NCBI GenBank assembly: GCA_902651635.1
Contig: CACRSC010000120.1
Coordinates: 26,125-71,083 of the forward strand
Length of the DNA stretch: 44,959 nucleotides
Source: Mastigamoeba balamuthi
Taxonomy: Eukaryota; Evosea; Mastigamoebida; Mastigamoebidae
Direction: 5' to 3'
Part shown: positions 33,185 through 44,959 of the stretch, piece by piece
Numbering within the stretch: position 1 is the stretch's first letter
How the letters are laid out: each line of letters opens with the position of its first letter
Notes under the pieces: generated by a model
Told to the model about the DNA's origin: nothing
What the model saw: the letters and a program-made list of their open reading frames with translations, nothing else
Databases searched by the model: none
Position numbers and translations under genes: made by a program

Positions 33185-35627
33185 ATGCCCGCGTCCTCGC
33201 CAATCGTGGTGCTGGCGCTAGCCGCCATGTGTGCGGCCCAGGTGCGTTCTCAGCCCCCGCCCAGCGCAACGCCAACGGCAGTGCCGGTTACGAGCAAAGA
33301 AAACCAGCAGAATCCCCTCACCCGCCTGCTGACTGCAAACGCCGTGCAGCCCTTCTCGGCCCCTGCGCCCGTCACGATCTGGCTGGCGGGCAGCAGGAGC
33401 GCGCCGCTGGTGTCCGCTGGCGTCGCGAGCGCCACGCCTGCGCTGTCGCTGACGGCCCTGAACGAGACGGTGTCGCTCGCGTGGGTCAACGACGCCCACA
33501 GCCCCGACATCCGCTTCACGCTCACGCAGACCTTCACCGTCACGAAGGCTGCCAGCACGGGCAGCAGCGGCTTCACGCTGGACCCCCCCGAGGGCCCCGT
33601 GGCGCTGCACGGCCTCGCGCAGGCGCAGACCGTGCCGGCAACCGAGACGGCGTGGAACGCGACGGTGAGCTGCACGGCGGGGTTCAGCGGGAGGCTCGAC
33701 GTCGAGCTGCTCGTGTGGAACAGCCAGACGGGCCTCGTCTACGCGCCCGTGCGCATGTCGGTCGACGTCGTGTGCAGCAGGCCCGGCTGCGACGCCAGCT
33801 GCGGCGCCAACGGCCACGGCTCGTGCATGTGCGTGACCCCCACCAGCGGGCGGCCTTCCCTCGGCCCCGCCCACCCACGTCGGGGATCACCACGCAACTC
33901 TCTGGGGGGGCTGAGCCCAAAACTCTCCACAACCTGAACTGGGAATTACCCAATGCCACACCCACACCTCCGGGCCCGCACGGCGCCTCACTGCAGCACC
34001 CCCTCCTCTCTGCCCCCTCCAGACACCTGCTGGGGCAGTGCGTGTGCAGCGACGGGTTCGAGGGCGACGGCTGCACGTTCAAGATGGACCCGCCACAGCG
34101 CGAGCTCTGCCCCGCTCAGCCCCTGCAGGTCGACCTCTGGATCCCGGGGCTGCCGACGACGGGCCAGGAGTGGATCGACGTCTGGTGCGGCGGCTGCGTC
34201 TTCCCCACCGACGCCGACTGGCGCTACATGTGGCCCTGGTCGCAGCACGTCGACACGCGCATCCCCCCGCCCAAGCAGGAGTTCAGGGCACGCAGCCACC
34301 GCAGCCACCGCACGGCCTGACGCGCACGCGCAGATGAACAGGACGCTGCCGACGCTGCTGACGCCGGGGATCGTGTACGTGTCGGTGTTCCGGTCGACGT
34401 TCGCGAGCGCGCTGGGGTGGTCGACGTACAGGATCAAGGACTGGAGCGAGTGCGGCTACGACGCCTCGTGCGCCAACGACACGGCCTGCGGGGGCGGGCA
34501 GTGCGTCAAGGGCTCCTGCCAGTGCCCCGACGGCCTCTGGGGCGCACGCTGCGAGCGCGGGTGCACGTCCAACGTCACGCGCGTGTTCACGGCGAGGAAC
34601 GGGACGATACGGTCCGACATGGGGGCCAAGGCCCAGAACGACTCGTTCTACACGCAGAACTCGCAGTGCGCGTGGGCCGTCAGCCCGCAGGGCAGGCGCG
34701 GCAAGGACTGGGACTACATACACATCTCGTTCGAGTTCATCGACCTCGGCGACGGCGACTCGATCGACGTCTACAGGGGCGCGGACCCCAAGACCGCCGT
34801 CCTCGACACGTCGTTCACCTCCTCGTCGCCCCCGGTCTCGTGGAAGATCCGCTCCGCCTCGGCGCTGATCCGTTTCAACACGGACTTCAGCAACGGCGGC
34901 AACGGGTTCTTGATCAAGTACAAGGTCGAGAAGGACCCCGGTACCCTCCAATGCTCTGCTCTCCTGCTTCGCTGTCCCGCCAACTAACTCCTCCTGTCCC
35001 GCGCTCGTCTGTAGACTACACTCTCGCGATCGCACTGCCCGTGGCCATCGGTGGCGCACTGCTGCTCGGAGCATTCGGGGCAGCCAGCGCATACGGCTGC
35101 ATCTACTGGTACTTTCGACTTGAGTTTTTTCGGGTTGCGGGTTTATGGATTTTGCTTGAATTTTGTCGACAGCGAGGTTGCGGGTTTATGGGTTTTGCTT
35201 GGAGAGACGACCCACTTTGCCCTCTTTGGCTGGTGGATTATTCGTGAGCGAATTAATTCGACTAACGACAAGTGACACTTACACAGCCGCAAGAGGGGGA
35301 GGAGGGACCCCAAGCCGCTCAACCTGCCCGTCGAGGCGACGCTGGACAAGCCGACTGGGGTGTCGTTCTCCACGGTGACGCCGTACGACGAGGTGATGAC
35401 GGTGATGGCCAGCACGATGGGGTCCGGCGGCGTCGTCGCCTCGCCCAGCTCGGGGTCCTCGGACGGGCAGATACAGATGGTCATGACGCCTGTCTACCAC
35501 GTCGAGTCGTCGACCACGGATAGGGTTCGTGGACCCCACGGTCGCCTCCTCCTATGCCGCAAACTCCGCGGCCTACGCGCCGAACTCTGTGGCCGACTTC
35601 AGGTCGTCCACGAACCCTGCAAAGTAA
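33185..35627 (+). CDS. Single-pass surface protein with EGF-like and CUB-like domains
   Basis: Type I membrane protein of unknown ligand. ATG 33185 starts a signal peptide (MPASSPIVVLALAAMCAAQ). Exons 33185-33828, 34023-34287, 34334-34940, 35015-35108 and 35287 onward. The 194-nt intron splits an EGF module; joining restores CGANGHGSC then LLGQCVCSDGFEGDGC. A second EGF-like module is GGGQCVKGSCQCPDGLWGARC. Residues from about 34570 to 34930 resemble a CUB domain (NSQCAWAV, YIHISFEFIDLGDGDSI, SALIRFNTDFSNGGNGF). The transmembrane helix is LAIALPVAIGGALLLGAFG, followed by RKRGRR and a tail. Codon use and the open frame suggest the tail shifts by one base near 35521 to end at 35627; without the shift it ends at 35686. 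One intron (34288-34333) has a GC donor. Confidence 0.8.
34288..34333 (+). other. 46-nt GC-AG intron in the EGF/CUB gene
   Basis: No GT dinucleotide occurs between AAGCAGGAGTTC and the acceptor, and the frame upstream closes at TGA 34318-34320. Splicing at AGG|GCACGC to CGCAG|ATG joins two long coding frames in phase (QEFR to MNRTLPTLL). The donor matches that of the macroglobulin GC-AG intron (GCACGC). Confidence 0.65.
35134..35201 (+). repeat. 25-bp direct repeat inside an intron
   Basis: GTTGCGGGTTTATGGATTTT plus GCTTG at 35134-35158 recurs with one mismatch at 35177-35201. Both copies lie in the 178-nt intron 35109-35286 of the EGF/CUB gene, which is AT-richer than the exons. Probably a local duplication. 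Confidence 0.8.
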
Positions 35628-35687
35628 CTACGTCGCGGAACACGCCACGGAGCACGCCACCAGAGAGGGAGGATGATAGCAAATAAC

Positions 35688-36056
35688 ATTACTAGCAGCA
35701 CACGCACAAACATCACCCACTGAAACACAAAAAATGTTTTCACACCTGTCGAAAGGAACTGTTTTCAGCTCATTGTATGGGGCACGCTTCCGTACACCGC
35801 AGAAACAACACCTCATCATCCTTGAAGAGGGGTTGGGGGGGGGGGGTCGGTGCATCGCACATCCACCGGTGTTTTCGAGTACCACAAACCAAAATGCGGT
35901 AATTATGCCGTACCTGTTCCATAAATTCAATTCGGAAAAAGATGCAGCCAGAGACGGAAAGATACGACGACCGTTATCGATCGGACTTACTGTCCATTTT
36001 TTTCATTTGTTTAGAAACCCAACCATCAGGTGTGCATTAGAAAGATCGAGTAGCCT
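35688..36056. other. Intergenic region with G homopolymer
   Basis: About 370 bp, AT-rich, with a G run near 35833-35846 and a T-rich stretch near 35996-36010. It should contain the promoter of the next gene. No gene or RNA is recognised. Confidence 0.4.
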
Positions 36057-39000
36057 ATGAAAGCAATGCAGGGAGTGGCGCTCGCTGCCGCTCTGCTGGT
36101 CCTGTCCGCTGCGCGCACTGCGCGCTCAGCGGGGAGCATTGGGACCTGCGAAGTTCTGACGAGTCTTGCCGGTACCATCTCGGTTCTCGCCGGTTATTTT
36201 GCAAGTCCATAAGTTCTAATCGCTGCTGCCGAACTCGCCTCGAAGGTACATTGGAGCAAGTCGACGGACACCGGTCAGCGGCCTTCAGAGACAACGCTTG
36301 GATAAAGGATAAGTGTGCCACACAAGCCACGAGCTCGGACAGTGCGTTTCACAGCCCCTTTCTTCACATTTGAGAGTTTGAGTTTTCGAATTCTGAACCC
36401 TTATCGTGTTCGTATCTTACTGGCACTACACTACGCAACAGCGAGCACGGCCGAGATAACCTCGACAATCATGGGGGGCTCGACTGGACAGTATTCGGCG
36501 ATCTTCAAGAGGATGTACAGCATCCGTCTGGACGGCGACAGGGCTAGCGTGCGCCTAGTGTACCAGTTCAGCTACAACATCCAGCAGACCGCCTGCCTCG
36601 GAATCGCCGAGCTCGTACACGAATATCAGGAACTCAATTCCATCTGACACAGCACGCATAAAGGTTATGGAATCGTTCCCAGTCGTGCTGTGCGGTCGCC
36701 TGCAGCCCGCCTGGCGCGGGAACCTGACGACGAGTGCGGGCACCGCTACTGAGGACTGGGACCTCTTCGACGGCGAGAGCGCGGCGATGGTGATGAGCGA
36801 CGGGTTTCCGACGCCTGGCCTCGACGCACTGGCCCGCGTCACAGCGTCCGTCAGCACGCGCCTCTCGGGCTGGCAGGCCATCCCCTCCGCTTTGCCCGGA
36901 GACGTATCTGCCCGCCTGGCGTTCCTCGGCGCCTCGCAGCTCCGCACGGTGGCCTCGCGCGGGGGCCTCAGCGGCTCGCAGATCAGCCTCGGCGCCGCCT
37001 GCAACTCCCCCGCCAGCTGCGCGGCCGCTGCGCCCGCTGTGCTGCCCACGCTGCTCGAGCTCGCGTCCGCGGGGGCCCCCTGCGCGGTGGACCCCGTGGC
37101 CGTGTCGGCGGGGTCGCTGCTGACGGCCTTTGCGCGCAACGCCGCTGTCGACGGTCCAACGGGCGACAAGTTGTACATCAATGCGGCCGTCGCGGTGCGC
37201 GCGCACTCGTGGGCGGCGTTCCGATGCGCAGACGGCAGCGGCTACATGGGCGCCAGCGTGCGCGCCGCGCAGGACCCGCGGACTCCTGTCGGCCTCTCGC
37301 AGATGTTCGCCGACGACGCGGCGATGGCAGTGAGAGTGGCCAAGGCGGCGCCGGGGCTCAGCGTCACGGGGCGCCGCGCGGCTGTCGTCACGAGCACCGG
37401 CGCCATCTCGGCGTCTGTGGACAGCGACATCTTCGCGGGCGGCAGAGGCGGTGCTGTTCTCCGTGACACCGCGTTGGGGGCGGCGGACAGGGCGCTGCTC
37501 GTGTCGTTCGTCTCGAACGCGGTCATCGCGAGCGCCCTGCACACGAGCGTCGACGACATCGACAGGGCCGTGGTCGCGGGTACCGCGGGCCTGGCCGAGA
37601 AGCTGGTGGCGGCGTACTGGGAGGCGCACGCGTTCCCGACGTCGCACGGGTTCTGGCAGTTCGCGGGCCAGCGCCTGGGGGCCGGGCAGCGCGCCGTGCC
37701 CTCGGAGGATGGCAGCACCGTGGAGCTTCCCGTGGCCCTCGACCTCCGCAGCGTCGCCACCAAGTTCGCCAGGGACGCCAGCAGCACCTGGGAGAGGTGG
37801 AGCTACGGTCTCCTCGCGGTGTCGGTGAGCGCCAGGTCCCGCGCGTGCTCGGACACGCAGACCTGCGCGGGCGACCCGTCGCTGCCGTCTTCCGTCGACG
37901 GGTCGCTCTCGGCATCGGTGTGGGCGCGCGTCACAGTCCCCACGGTCGTCCGGAGCGACAGCAAGGCCACGGCGTCGGCCGTCCGCTACGCAGCGCGGTC
38001 CAACGCCGCGCTGACTTTTACCAACTCGTTCATCTCCAGCGCGGAGCTGTCGTGCTGGTTCGAGACCTCGCAGGGTAGCAAGTGCGACCCCAACGTCGTG
38101 GCTGCGGTTCAGAAGTACGACATGGCCTACTACGCCCAGGGCCTCTCGACGTATTCGCGGGACCTGCCGGCCGCGGACCTCGCGGGCATCGGGAGCAGAC
38201 TCGCCGTGGACCCGATCGCTGGCTCGCTGCTCGAGGCCGACTCGAGACTCTCGACCGTGTTCGGGGCCTCGGGCTACGGCGTAGACTACACCACGCTGCT
38301 GCGCTCTGTGCTCCCGGAGGCCACCAAGGGGTCCACCAACACAGCCGACGGCCTGCGCAAGGCGGTCGTGGCCCTCCGCTCTGCCCTGGAGACAGACCCG
38401 GAGGCTCCCGGGCTGGCAGAGGTCACCGCAGCGCCGTCGGCACAGGGGCTCGTAGTGTACATCAACTCGGCGCGCCCGCGGTTCTGCGCGGTGAGGGACA
38501 CGGCGCAGCAGCTTGTCCCGCTGTCGCGTGTCGCCTTCAGGACAGTCACCATGACGTCGGCCACGCTGTCTGCTGTCACGAGAAACCCAGGCTTCGCTTA
38601 CAAGGACAGCGGCGAGGCCGTCTCTGCCGACATCGTGCTGCCCATCCGCAGGAACATGCGCGTGGGGACGACCAGCAACGGCAGGGCGTCGCTCACGTTC
38701 GAGTCGAGCAACATGGTGGACTGCCGTCGTCGCGTATGTACTACGTAGAGTACGCGTTCTCCGGAGCCATGCGGGAGTGCAAGGGCACGACAGGCGACTG
38801 CTCCGTGTCTATCTGGGCGAACCAGACGCAGCACCTCAAGCCCCAGGACGCCGGCACGGGCGTCACCACGAGGGACCCCTTCGTCTGGTTGGGGCCGGGC
38901 GCGTCGTCGTCTGGCCGCGAGGTCGTCCCGGACTACGCCGTGGCGTCGCTCGTGAGCGCGCTGGCGACCCCGGGGTCGATCGTGACACAGCAGCTCTCGG

Positions 39001-42000
39001 GGCCGGTGTTCCCCATGAGCGACGCGGTGCCCGACGTGCTCGGCAGGTCATCGTTCGGCAACTCGATGTGGAAGCAGAAGACCAGCTGGCTGTACACCTC
39101 CCGCAACCCGGTGCTGTCGCGCTCGGCGACGCAGCAGCCGACGGTGGCCGTCTCGCAGTTCTACGATGTCGTCGTCAACGAGGAGAAGAACAGAGACTGC
39201 CTGTTCGCGTACGACGCTCTGGACTCCTCTGCAGACCAGCAGCAGATAGCGAGAAGCGTCAGGGGCGCGCTGCTGGCAGGGCTGGCGAAGACGTGCGGGA
39301 CCCTCGTGAACATTCTGTGCATCGCAGTGGAGTTTGAGAGCTCGACGAGCAGGAACTTCGTCCTCCGGATCGAGCAGTGCTACCCGGGTAGCATCGAGGT
39401 CTTCTCCATCTCGCCCAACTCCACGAGCCCCGGTGCGCTCTTCAACGAGAGCTCGTGGCGGCAGCAGACGGCGGCGGACTCGTACAGCTTCGGCGACCTG
39501 TACAAGGCGCTGCACGAGCCTCTGCTGGGGCCCACAGCCGCGTACGGCGGCATGCCGTCAGAGGTCTGCCTCAAGGTCTCGGATGTTGCGGGCAAGGGCA
39601 TAGTTGATCAGAGCAGGGCTGCGTACTACCCAGAGTGCGTCCCCGCTCTACTGTTTCCCGTCTCTGTCCGCGGCACGCTGGTGTCTCCCGCCAAGGCGGC
39701 GGTGGTCAAGTCTTACAAGCTGCCGGACCTGTCGCTGTACGTCGACACCCCGGACACGAGCGTGTCAGTGAGCGCCGACGTCTCTCTCGCAGCGACCTTT
39801 GGCTTCTCGCTGCTGTGCTCTCCTGGCGGCGGCAACATCACCATCAGGACCCTCTTCGCCGAGAACGGTGGGGCAGCGACCGCGCAGAGCGCCGTTGTCC
39901 CCGCAGCTGGCGCCAACACGTTCGTCTTCACTGCGGTGGTCGAGAAGAGGCAAAGGGGGTCCAACGGCGTTCCGATTCGCGTCACGTTGAGCCGCAGGAT
40001 CGACCTGGCACCGGGCAAACTCGTGTGGGACCAGCTCGGCGAGAGGTTCCTGAGCCAGGCGGGCCAGGCCGATAGCACAGGGGTGCTAGCCAGGATGCTC
40101 AGCCTGACCCCGCAGAAGAGCCCCAGCGGGCGCCTGGACAACACTACCGAGCCATTTACGCAGTACGAGGTCACGCTGTCTCCGGTCGTCGAGGGGGCGT
40201 TTCTCTACGTGCCTGTGGAGGCGTCGTTCTCCTCAACGACGGTGCCGGGCCTCGTCCCGGACAAGTCCCTGTCGGGTCTCAACATCGCCCGCGCGCTGAC
40301 CGTCTGTCCGCTGCTGCGAGACCTCCGTACGGACATCGCGCTCAGCATCAAGACGGCAACAGCCGGGACCTGTAGGGGTACCGTCGGCATCGTGGGATTC
40401 AACTGCAGCGACAGGGCCGTGGCGGCACGCGGGACATACAAGCTGCACGCACAAGCAGCGGGCACTTACCACGCCAACGAACTCAAGACAGCCACGTACT
40501 CGGCGAGCTTCGACACGTACTTCGCGTCGACAGGCACCGTCGACGCTGCTATTGAGATCTCGCCGAGGCTGAAGCTCGACTTCGCCGACGTGGGCAGCGA
40601 CCTTATGCTGACGTTGTCAGACAGCAGAGCGCTGGACTCCATCAGGAATGTGTCGTCGGAAGCGCCGCTCTCTGTCGACTGGACGAGCTCGATGGCCAGC
40701 GGAGTGGAGCTGCTCAAAGGGCTGCGCGCGACGGGGCCCGTGACGCTGTGCAGGGCCTCGAGGAAGATCGCTGACGCCGTCGGCAACTTCACCGCACAGC
40801 CCAGCGCGTCGGGGCACCTCCCCTTCGCGACGGCGAGTGTGGGCGTGATGTACCACGACATGTTCCGCAGCCCGCTGGCCATGCTCAGGGACGAGACCTG
40901 CTCCATGTCGCTTAAGCCCGGCAGCGTCACAGTCGACTCGTTCTGCGTCAGCGTGTCGCGGGCGCTGGGCGTCCGCAACGCGTGCAGGCTCACGAGGCTC
41001 GCGGACGACAAGCTCACTATCTTCCTCTCGGCCATGCGGCAGCAGCAGACGCGTCCCGCGGTTCTTTTCGACACAGCAAAGCTCACAGGCGTCGACAACC
41101 ACATCCCGGTGGGCAACGGCCGCGCTGGTGATCTTATGCTCGACACGAACCAGTCTCTCGACGCGGACATCGTCGTCGACGTCTCCGATGGCGCCGCCGT
41201 ATCGATCGATCAGCGCACAATGCTCCTGATGTCGTCCAACCGCATCGCCGCTGCGGCAGACTACAAGGTCCAGTTCGGCTCGGGTGTCTTCACGTTCGAG
41301 TCGACCGAGATTCACGTGGACGCGAAGCTGCGCGGGTGGCTGGACACCGATGGGCAGGTGCGCGCGTTCTTTGACGGAAACGCGTCGCTGGCGACGTTCG
41401 TGACGCTGTCGGCGTACATGGAGTGCAAGCTGAAGATCAACGTGGCGCCGGTGGACGGCTACGCGCTGGGCAACAGGTCGGCGATCGGGCTGGAGGAGAT
41501 GTGCACGTCCGGGGGGTTCGCGGACAACATCGCAGACGCGCTGCGGAACATGGGGTTCTCGAGCTACGTCGTCAACGAGCCCACGATGCTGTGGGAGCAG
41601 TTCCGCAAAGCGGTGCAGAGCCCGTTCGGCAACGGCATCCTGACGCAGCTGCGCGACCCCGTGTCGTTCCTCGAGGGTCGCGTGTACCGCGTGGTGCGCA
41701 AGGCCCTCGGGGCTGTGACGGCGGCCAACGACGTGTCGCTGGCCATGTTCGAGGCGAGCAAGGCAATCATGGCCAACAAGACCTCGTCGATCGTGGTCAA
41801 CGACCGCATGTCCCTGCAGCTCGTCACCGACGTCCTCAACACCAAGCTGGCACACCTCCTCGATGGCAAGCTCGTCGTGCCACCAGTTGAGTCGAGGACG
41901 TTCGTGTGGCCGATGCGGTTAAGGCACTCGACGAGCGACGACCTGTCGAGCGTGCGGTTCCCCGTAGGCCCCCACGGCAACGCGGTGCTGGACAGGTTCG

Positions 42001-44959
42001 AGGGGTGCCAGCCGCGGCTCGTGTTCGACTGGACCATGGAGCTCAACATGACGTGGAACCCCGTCGACGGCGTCACGGTGACGTTCGACCGCGAGCAGGG
42101 CAGGTCGTTCGCAGGCAGCGCTCGGGTCGACATGGGCCACACACGGAGGCGCGGGCAGCGCTTCCTCTCGGGCCGCTACGTCAACATGCCGATAATGCTC
42201 GACGACCCAGAGCTGGGCGCCAGTGTCGGGATTCAGGTCTCATTGTCGGACACGGGCAACAGGCCCACGGTTGCGCTCACTGCTGACGACGCGTTCATCC
42301 GCTCGGACCGCGTCACGACGGGACATGTCGGGGACTACGCGCTGACAACGGAGGACTCGTTCCCCGCGCTGCCCAAGATCCAGGGAAGATTCTCCCTGGG
42401 CTGGGGAAGGCACGCGACCGGTCCGAGCCGCAAGCGCGGTGAGGCGTTCGCCACGACTCCGAGCTTCCAGATGGACAACACGAAGTACTGTGCGGCACAC
42501 GCACTGTCGACGTCGGCACGGAAGGTGGTCGAGAAGGCAAACAAGTTCCTTGACCCGCTGGCGACGACGTTCGGGCCCGACGGCTGGCTGATGCGGCCCA
42601 TCGACGGCCTCGACAAGCTGGGGGACGTCAGCGTGCTGACGTTCATCGAGTACGGCTGCCAGATAACCGGCAAGTGCAGCGCCAAGGCCATCAAGCTACT
42701 GGCCACGGTTATCAAGGAGGTCTACGCGATCCGCGATGTCCTGAACCGCTGGTCCACGGACCCTGAGGCGCAGAAGTGTAACACATTGTCATCGGACCAC
42801 GGAAACATCACCGTCGACTGGACCAGCGCGGCCCCCGTCCCCGTCGTCAAGGAGGGCTCTGTGCCCGCCGACCACAGGCGCAAGACCGTCTACGAGGGTG
42901 TAAAGCTGCACTGGCAGAGCGACAAACCTCGCGAGGTCGACGTCGAGCTGGACAAGCACTTGCAGAAGTGGGTCAAGATCGGCGACAGCCCGTTCGAGAT
43001 GAACCCGCTCTCGACGATGAACATCATCGACGTGATCCGCGGCGAGAACATCAAGATCTTCGCGCTGACGCTCTGCAAGGAGCCCATCGTGATGGAGCAG
43101 AGCTACACGCGCGACTGGCCGCTGCTCGAGGTGCCCGTCCTCTTCGCCACGATCACCGTCTCGTTCTCGCTCTCGATCAGCCCGCCGCCGATCGTCTTCA
43201 CCACCGGGGCGCTCGCGGCAGCTGTGCAGTCCAAGGGCATCGGACAGTTCTTCCGCTCGCTGGCTATCGAGACGCTTGACGAGGAGGGAGAGAAGCGGTG
43301 GATCATCGAGGCCACGCTCTATGCTAGTGCAGGCATCTGGGGGGGCCTGGACCTGGTATTCCTCAACTACAAGTGCGAGTACGACATCTTCGTCAACGCC
43401 GAGTTTAAGCTGCGCATCGCGGCCGAGAAGAAGCCCGACGGCAAGGAGGACGAAATGACCACCTTCGACAGCATCGCCGTGCGTTGGCGGCAGGGTGGCA
43501 TTCAGAACGTCCTGCAGCTCGAGTTCGAGCTCGACGTGGGCTTCAAGGTTCACGCGCAGTCTTGCATCGGAATCGACCCCTTCAAGATGTGCATCAAGTT
43601 CTACGAGTTCACGGCATCGGTTCCCGTCCTCGAGCTGACGTGGGGCGGTGGCGAGGGCCTCAGCGTCTCGAGCTGCTCGCGCGTCAACCTCGACCTGGCG
43701 CTGCTTACGATTGAGGTTCCTGATGAGCCCGACGCAGAGAAGCCGACCGCCGACACCGCCAAGAAGCAGAAGCGCGGGGGCAGGTCGGGCCATAAGAGAG
43801 CACTGCTGCCGAGGGACGGCCCCGCATCGCACCCGGCAAGGTACACAGTGACCGAGGACACGAGGAAGGGCTGCTCCGTCGTCTCGATCCTCCCCAGGGG
43901 GACAGTGGGCGCCGAGGGGCCGCAGGTGACAAGCGAGCTCAGGAGGTCATCGGCCGACTCGCCCATCACGTTCGGCGGCGGCAAGTGCGTGGCCACCGAC
44001 ATCGTCGTGGCGGGGTCGCTGTCGAGCAGACTCGTGCTCCCGGGCTGCCAGAGCTTCACGGTCGCCATCGAGCAGGAGCACTACGCATCGGCCGGCGTCA
44101 TCCGCATCGGCAAGGATCACTTCTCGCCACAGGGGCACAACGCGGTCGAGTTCGGTGGGGAGATGGAGAGCCTCGAGCTCAGCAGGCCGGCGATGCTGCA
44201 GACGTACGAGGTCACGGGCCTGCCCAAGGCAAGCAAGGGCGTCACGCTGGCGACGGCGGGCGAGAGCATCGTGCAGCTGTCGGGCAGCCCAGCGGACTTC
44301 GGCGGCAGCAGGCTGTCCATCACTGGCGAGGCCGTCTCAGTCGAGGCCCGCCTAGGCGTGTCGCAGCTGCGAGTGGACGGCACACGTATCACGGGTTCCA
44401 ACGGCATCGACATTGACATTCCCCAGAACCTTCCGTCTCTAACTGTCGAGGCCGCCGACAACACGAGGGAGTCGCACGTTTCGCTGGGTTCCATCTCCAA
44501 GGGACGTCAGGTCACCGCGGTGGGAGGTACCGCTGGCTCCAATTTCCGCGTCGAAGCGGCGGAGACAATCGAGGGCGAAGCGTTTGTGGTGGGATACCCC
44601 AACGCGAGCAACCAGCTGGAGCTGCACGCGCAGATGACGGCGGAGACGGCGCTGGTGGTGTCGCGGCAGAGCCTGCTGCTGCAGAACGGGCCCACCAACA
44701 CGATCGTGTACTGGACGGGGATCAACTACCGGTCGTTCGCGTTCAAGGGGCACGCGGGGGCGACGACGCACATCATGGTGGTGCGGCCCGAGAGCTTCAG
44801 CGTGACGCGGATCGCGTACGAGGGCGTGCCGGGGAGCGGGGCCGTGGTGCCGGTGACGAGCTGCGACGCCAAGAGCGAGGTGGTGGTGGCGCGGAGCGGG
44901 TCAGGTAACGTGAACGTGAGCCTCGGGGGCCCCGAGGGGCTGCTGGACTCGCACTGCAC
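36057..44959 (+). CDS. Very large secreted protein of unknown family (3' partial)
   Basis: ATG 36057 opens a signal peptide (MKAMQGVALAAALLVLSAAR). A first intron of about 300 nt follows (donor about 36150, acceptor about 36440-36466; exact sites open). Exon 2 ends at 36614 (QTACLGIAEL) and a 49-nt intron leads to 36664 (VMESFPVVLCGRL). The frame then runs to 38748 but the coding signal switches by one base near 38715-38735 and continues open from about 38736 to the right edge, more than 6.2 kb, without a stop. The predicted product exceeds 2,800 residues. It is rich in Ser, Val, Ala, Thr and short beta strands, has N-glycosylation sites and scattered cysteines, and one basic stretch near 43755-43800 (KKQKRGG, GHKR). 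I see no known domain and no transmembrane segment. An adhesin-like or matrix role is possible but not shown. Confidence 0.7.

Overview
This is a GC-rich, intron-bearing nuclear segment of a eukaryotic microbe, probably a free-living protist. Support comes from frame-consistent introns (mostly about 45-110 nt, a few 150-460 nt), eukaryote-specific proteins (tubulin cofactor C, a BRD8-like bromodomain protein, an Sds3-like co-repressor subunit, a UBR-box protein) and genes lying close together on both strands. I cannot name the species; amoebozoan or other deep eukaryotic lineages fit, but nothing in the window decides it. All gene models were spliced by eye.

Layout: 1-829 holds the 3' part of a repeat-rich protein ending in a UBR-like zinc finger. 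880-3190 is an unusually AT-rich block with no convincing gene; it is followed at 3210-3406 by a diverged second copy of the UBR-finger coding sequence. 3546-5817 is a seven-exon, membrane-anchored GH37 trehalase. On the minus strand 21276-5929 is one giant gene (about 15.3 kb, roughly 4,000 residues) for a bacterial-type alpha-2-macroglobulin. It has a charged coiled-coil N-terminus, about ten bacterial Ig-like repeats, the MG core, a Ras-like GTPase segment at the bait-region position, a low-complexity linker, a thioester domain that lacks the reactive cysteine, and the bacterial MG10 end.

21726-23235 (minus) is an Sds3/BRMS1-like subunit of a Sin3-HDAC complex, divergent from a BRD8-like NuA4 subunit at 23886-25863. 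Then come a hemerythrin-like protein (26509-27284), a SAM-dependent methyltransferase (28297-27389, minus), a secreted gamma-glutamyl hydrolase (30483-28967, minus) and tubulin cofactor C (30842-32003). 33185-35627 encodes a single-pass EGF/CUB surface protein. From 36057 to the right edge runs a very large secreted protein of unknown family.

The most striking points are four. First, a G-domain whose P-loop comes after its G4/G5 segments sits inside an alpha-2-macroglobulin. Second, that macroglobulin is of bacterial type, has lost the thioester cysteine and starts without a signal peptide. Third, there are three GC-AG introns, one long and well supported by protein continuity. Fourth, a palindromic GATACGCGTATC / ATATCTC motif family clusters near gene starts between 23.6 and 30.9 kb.
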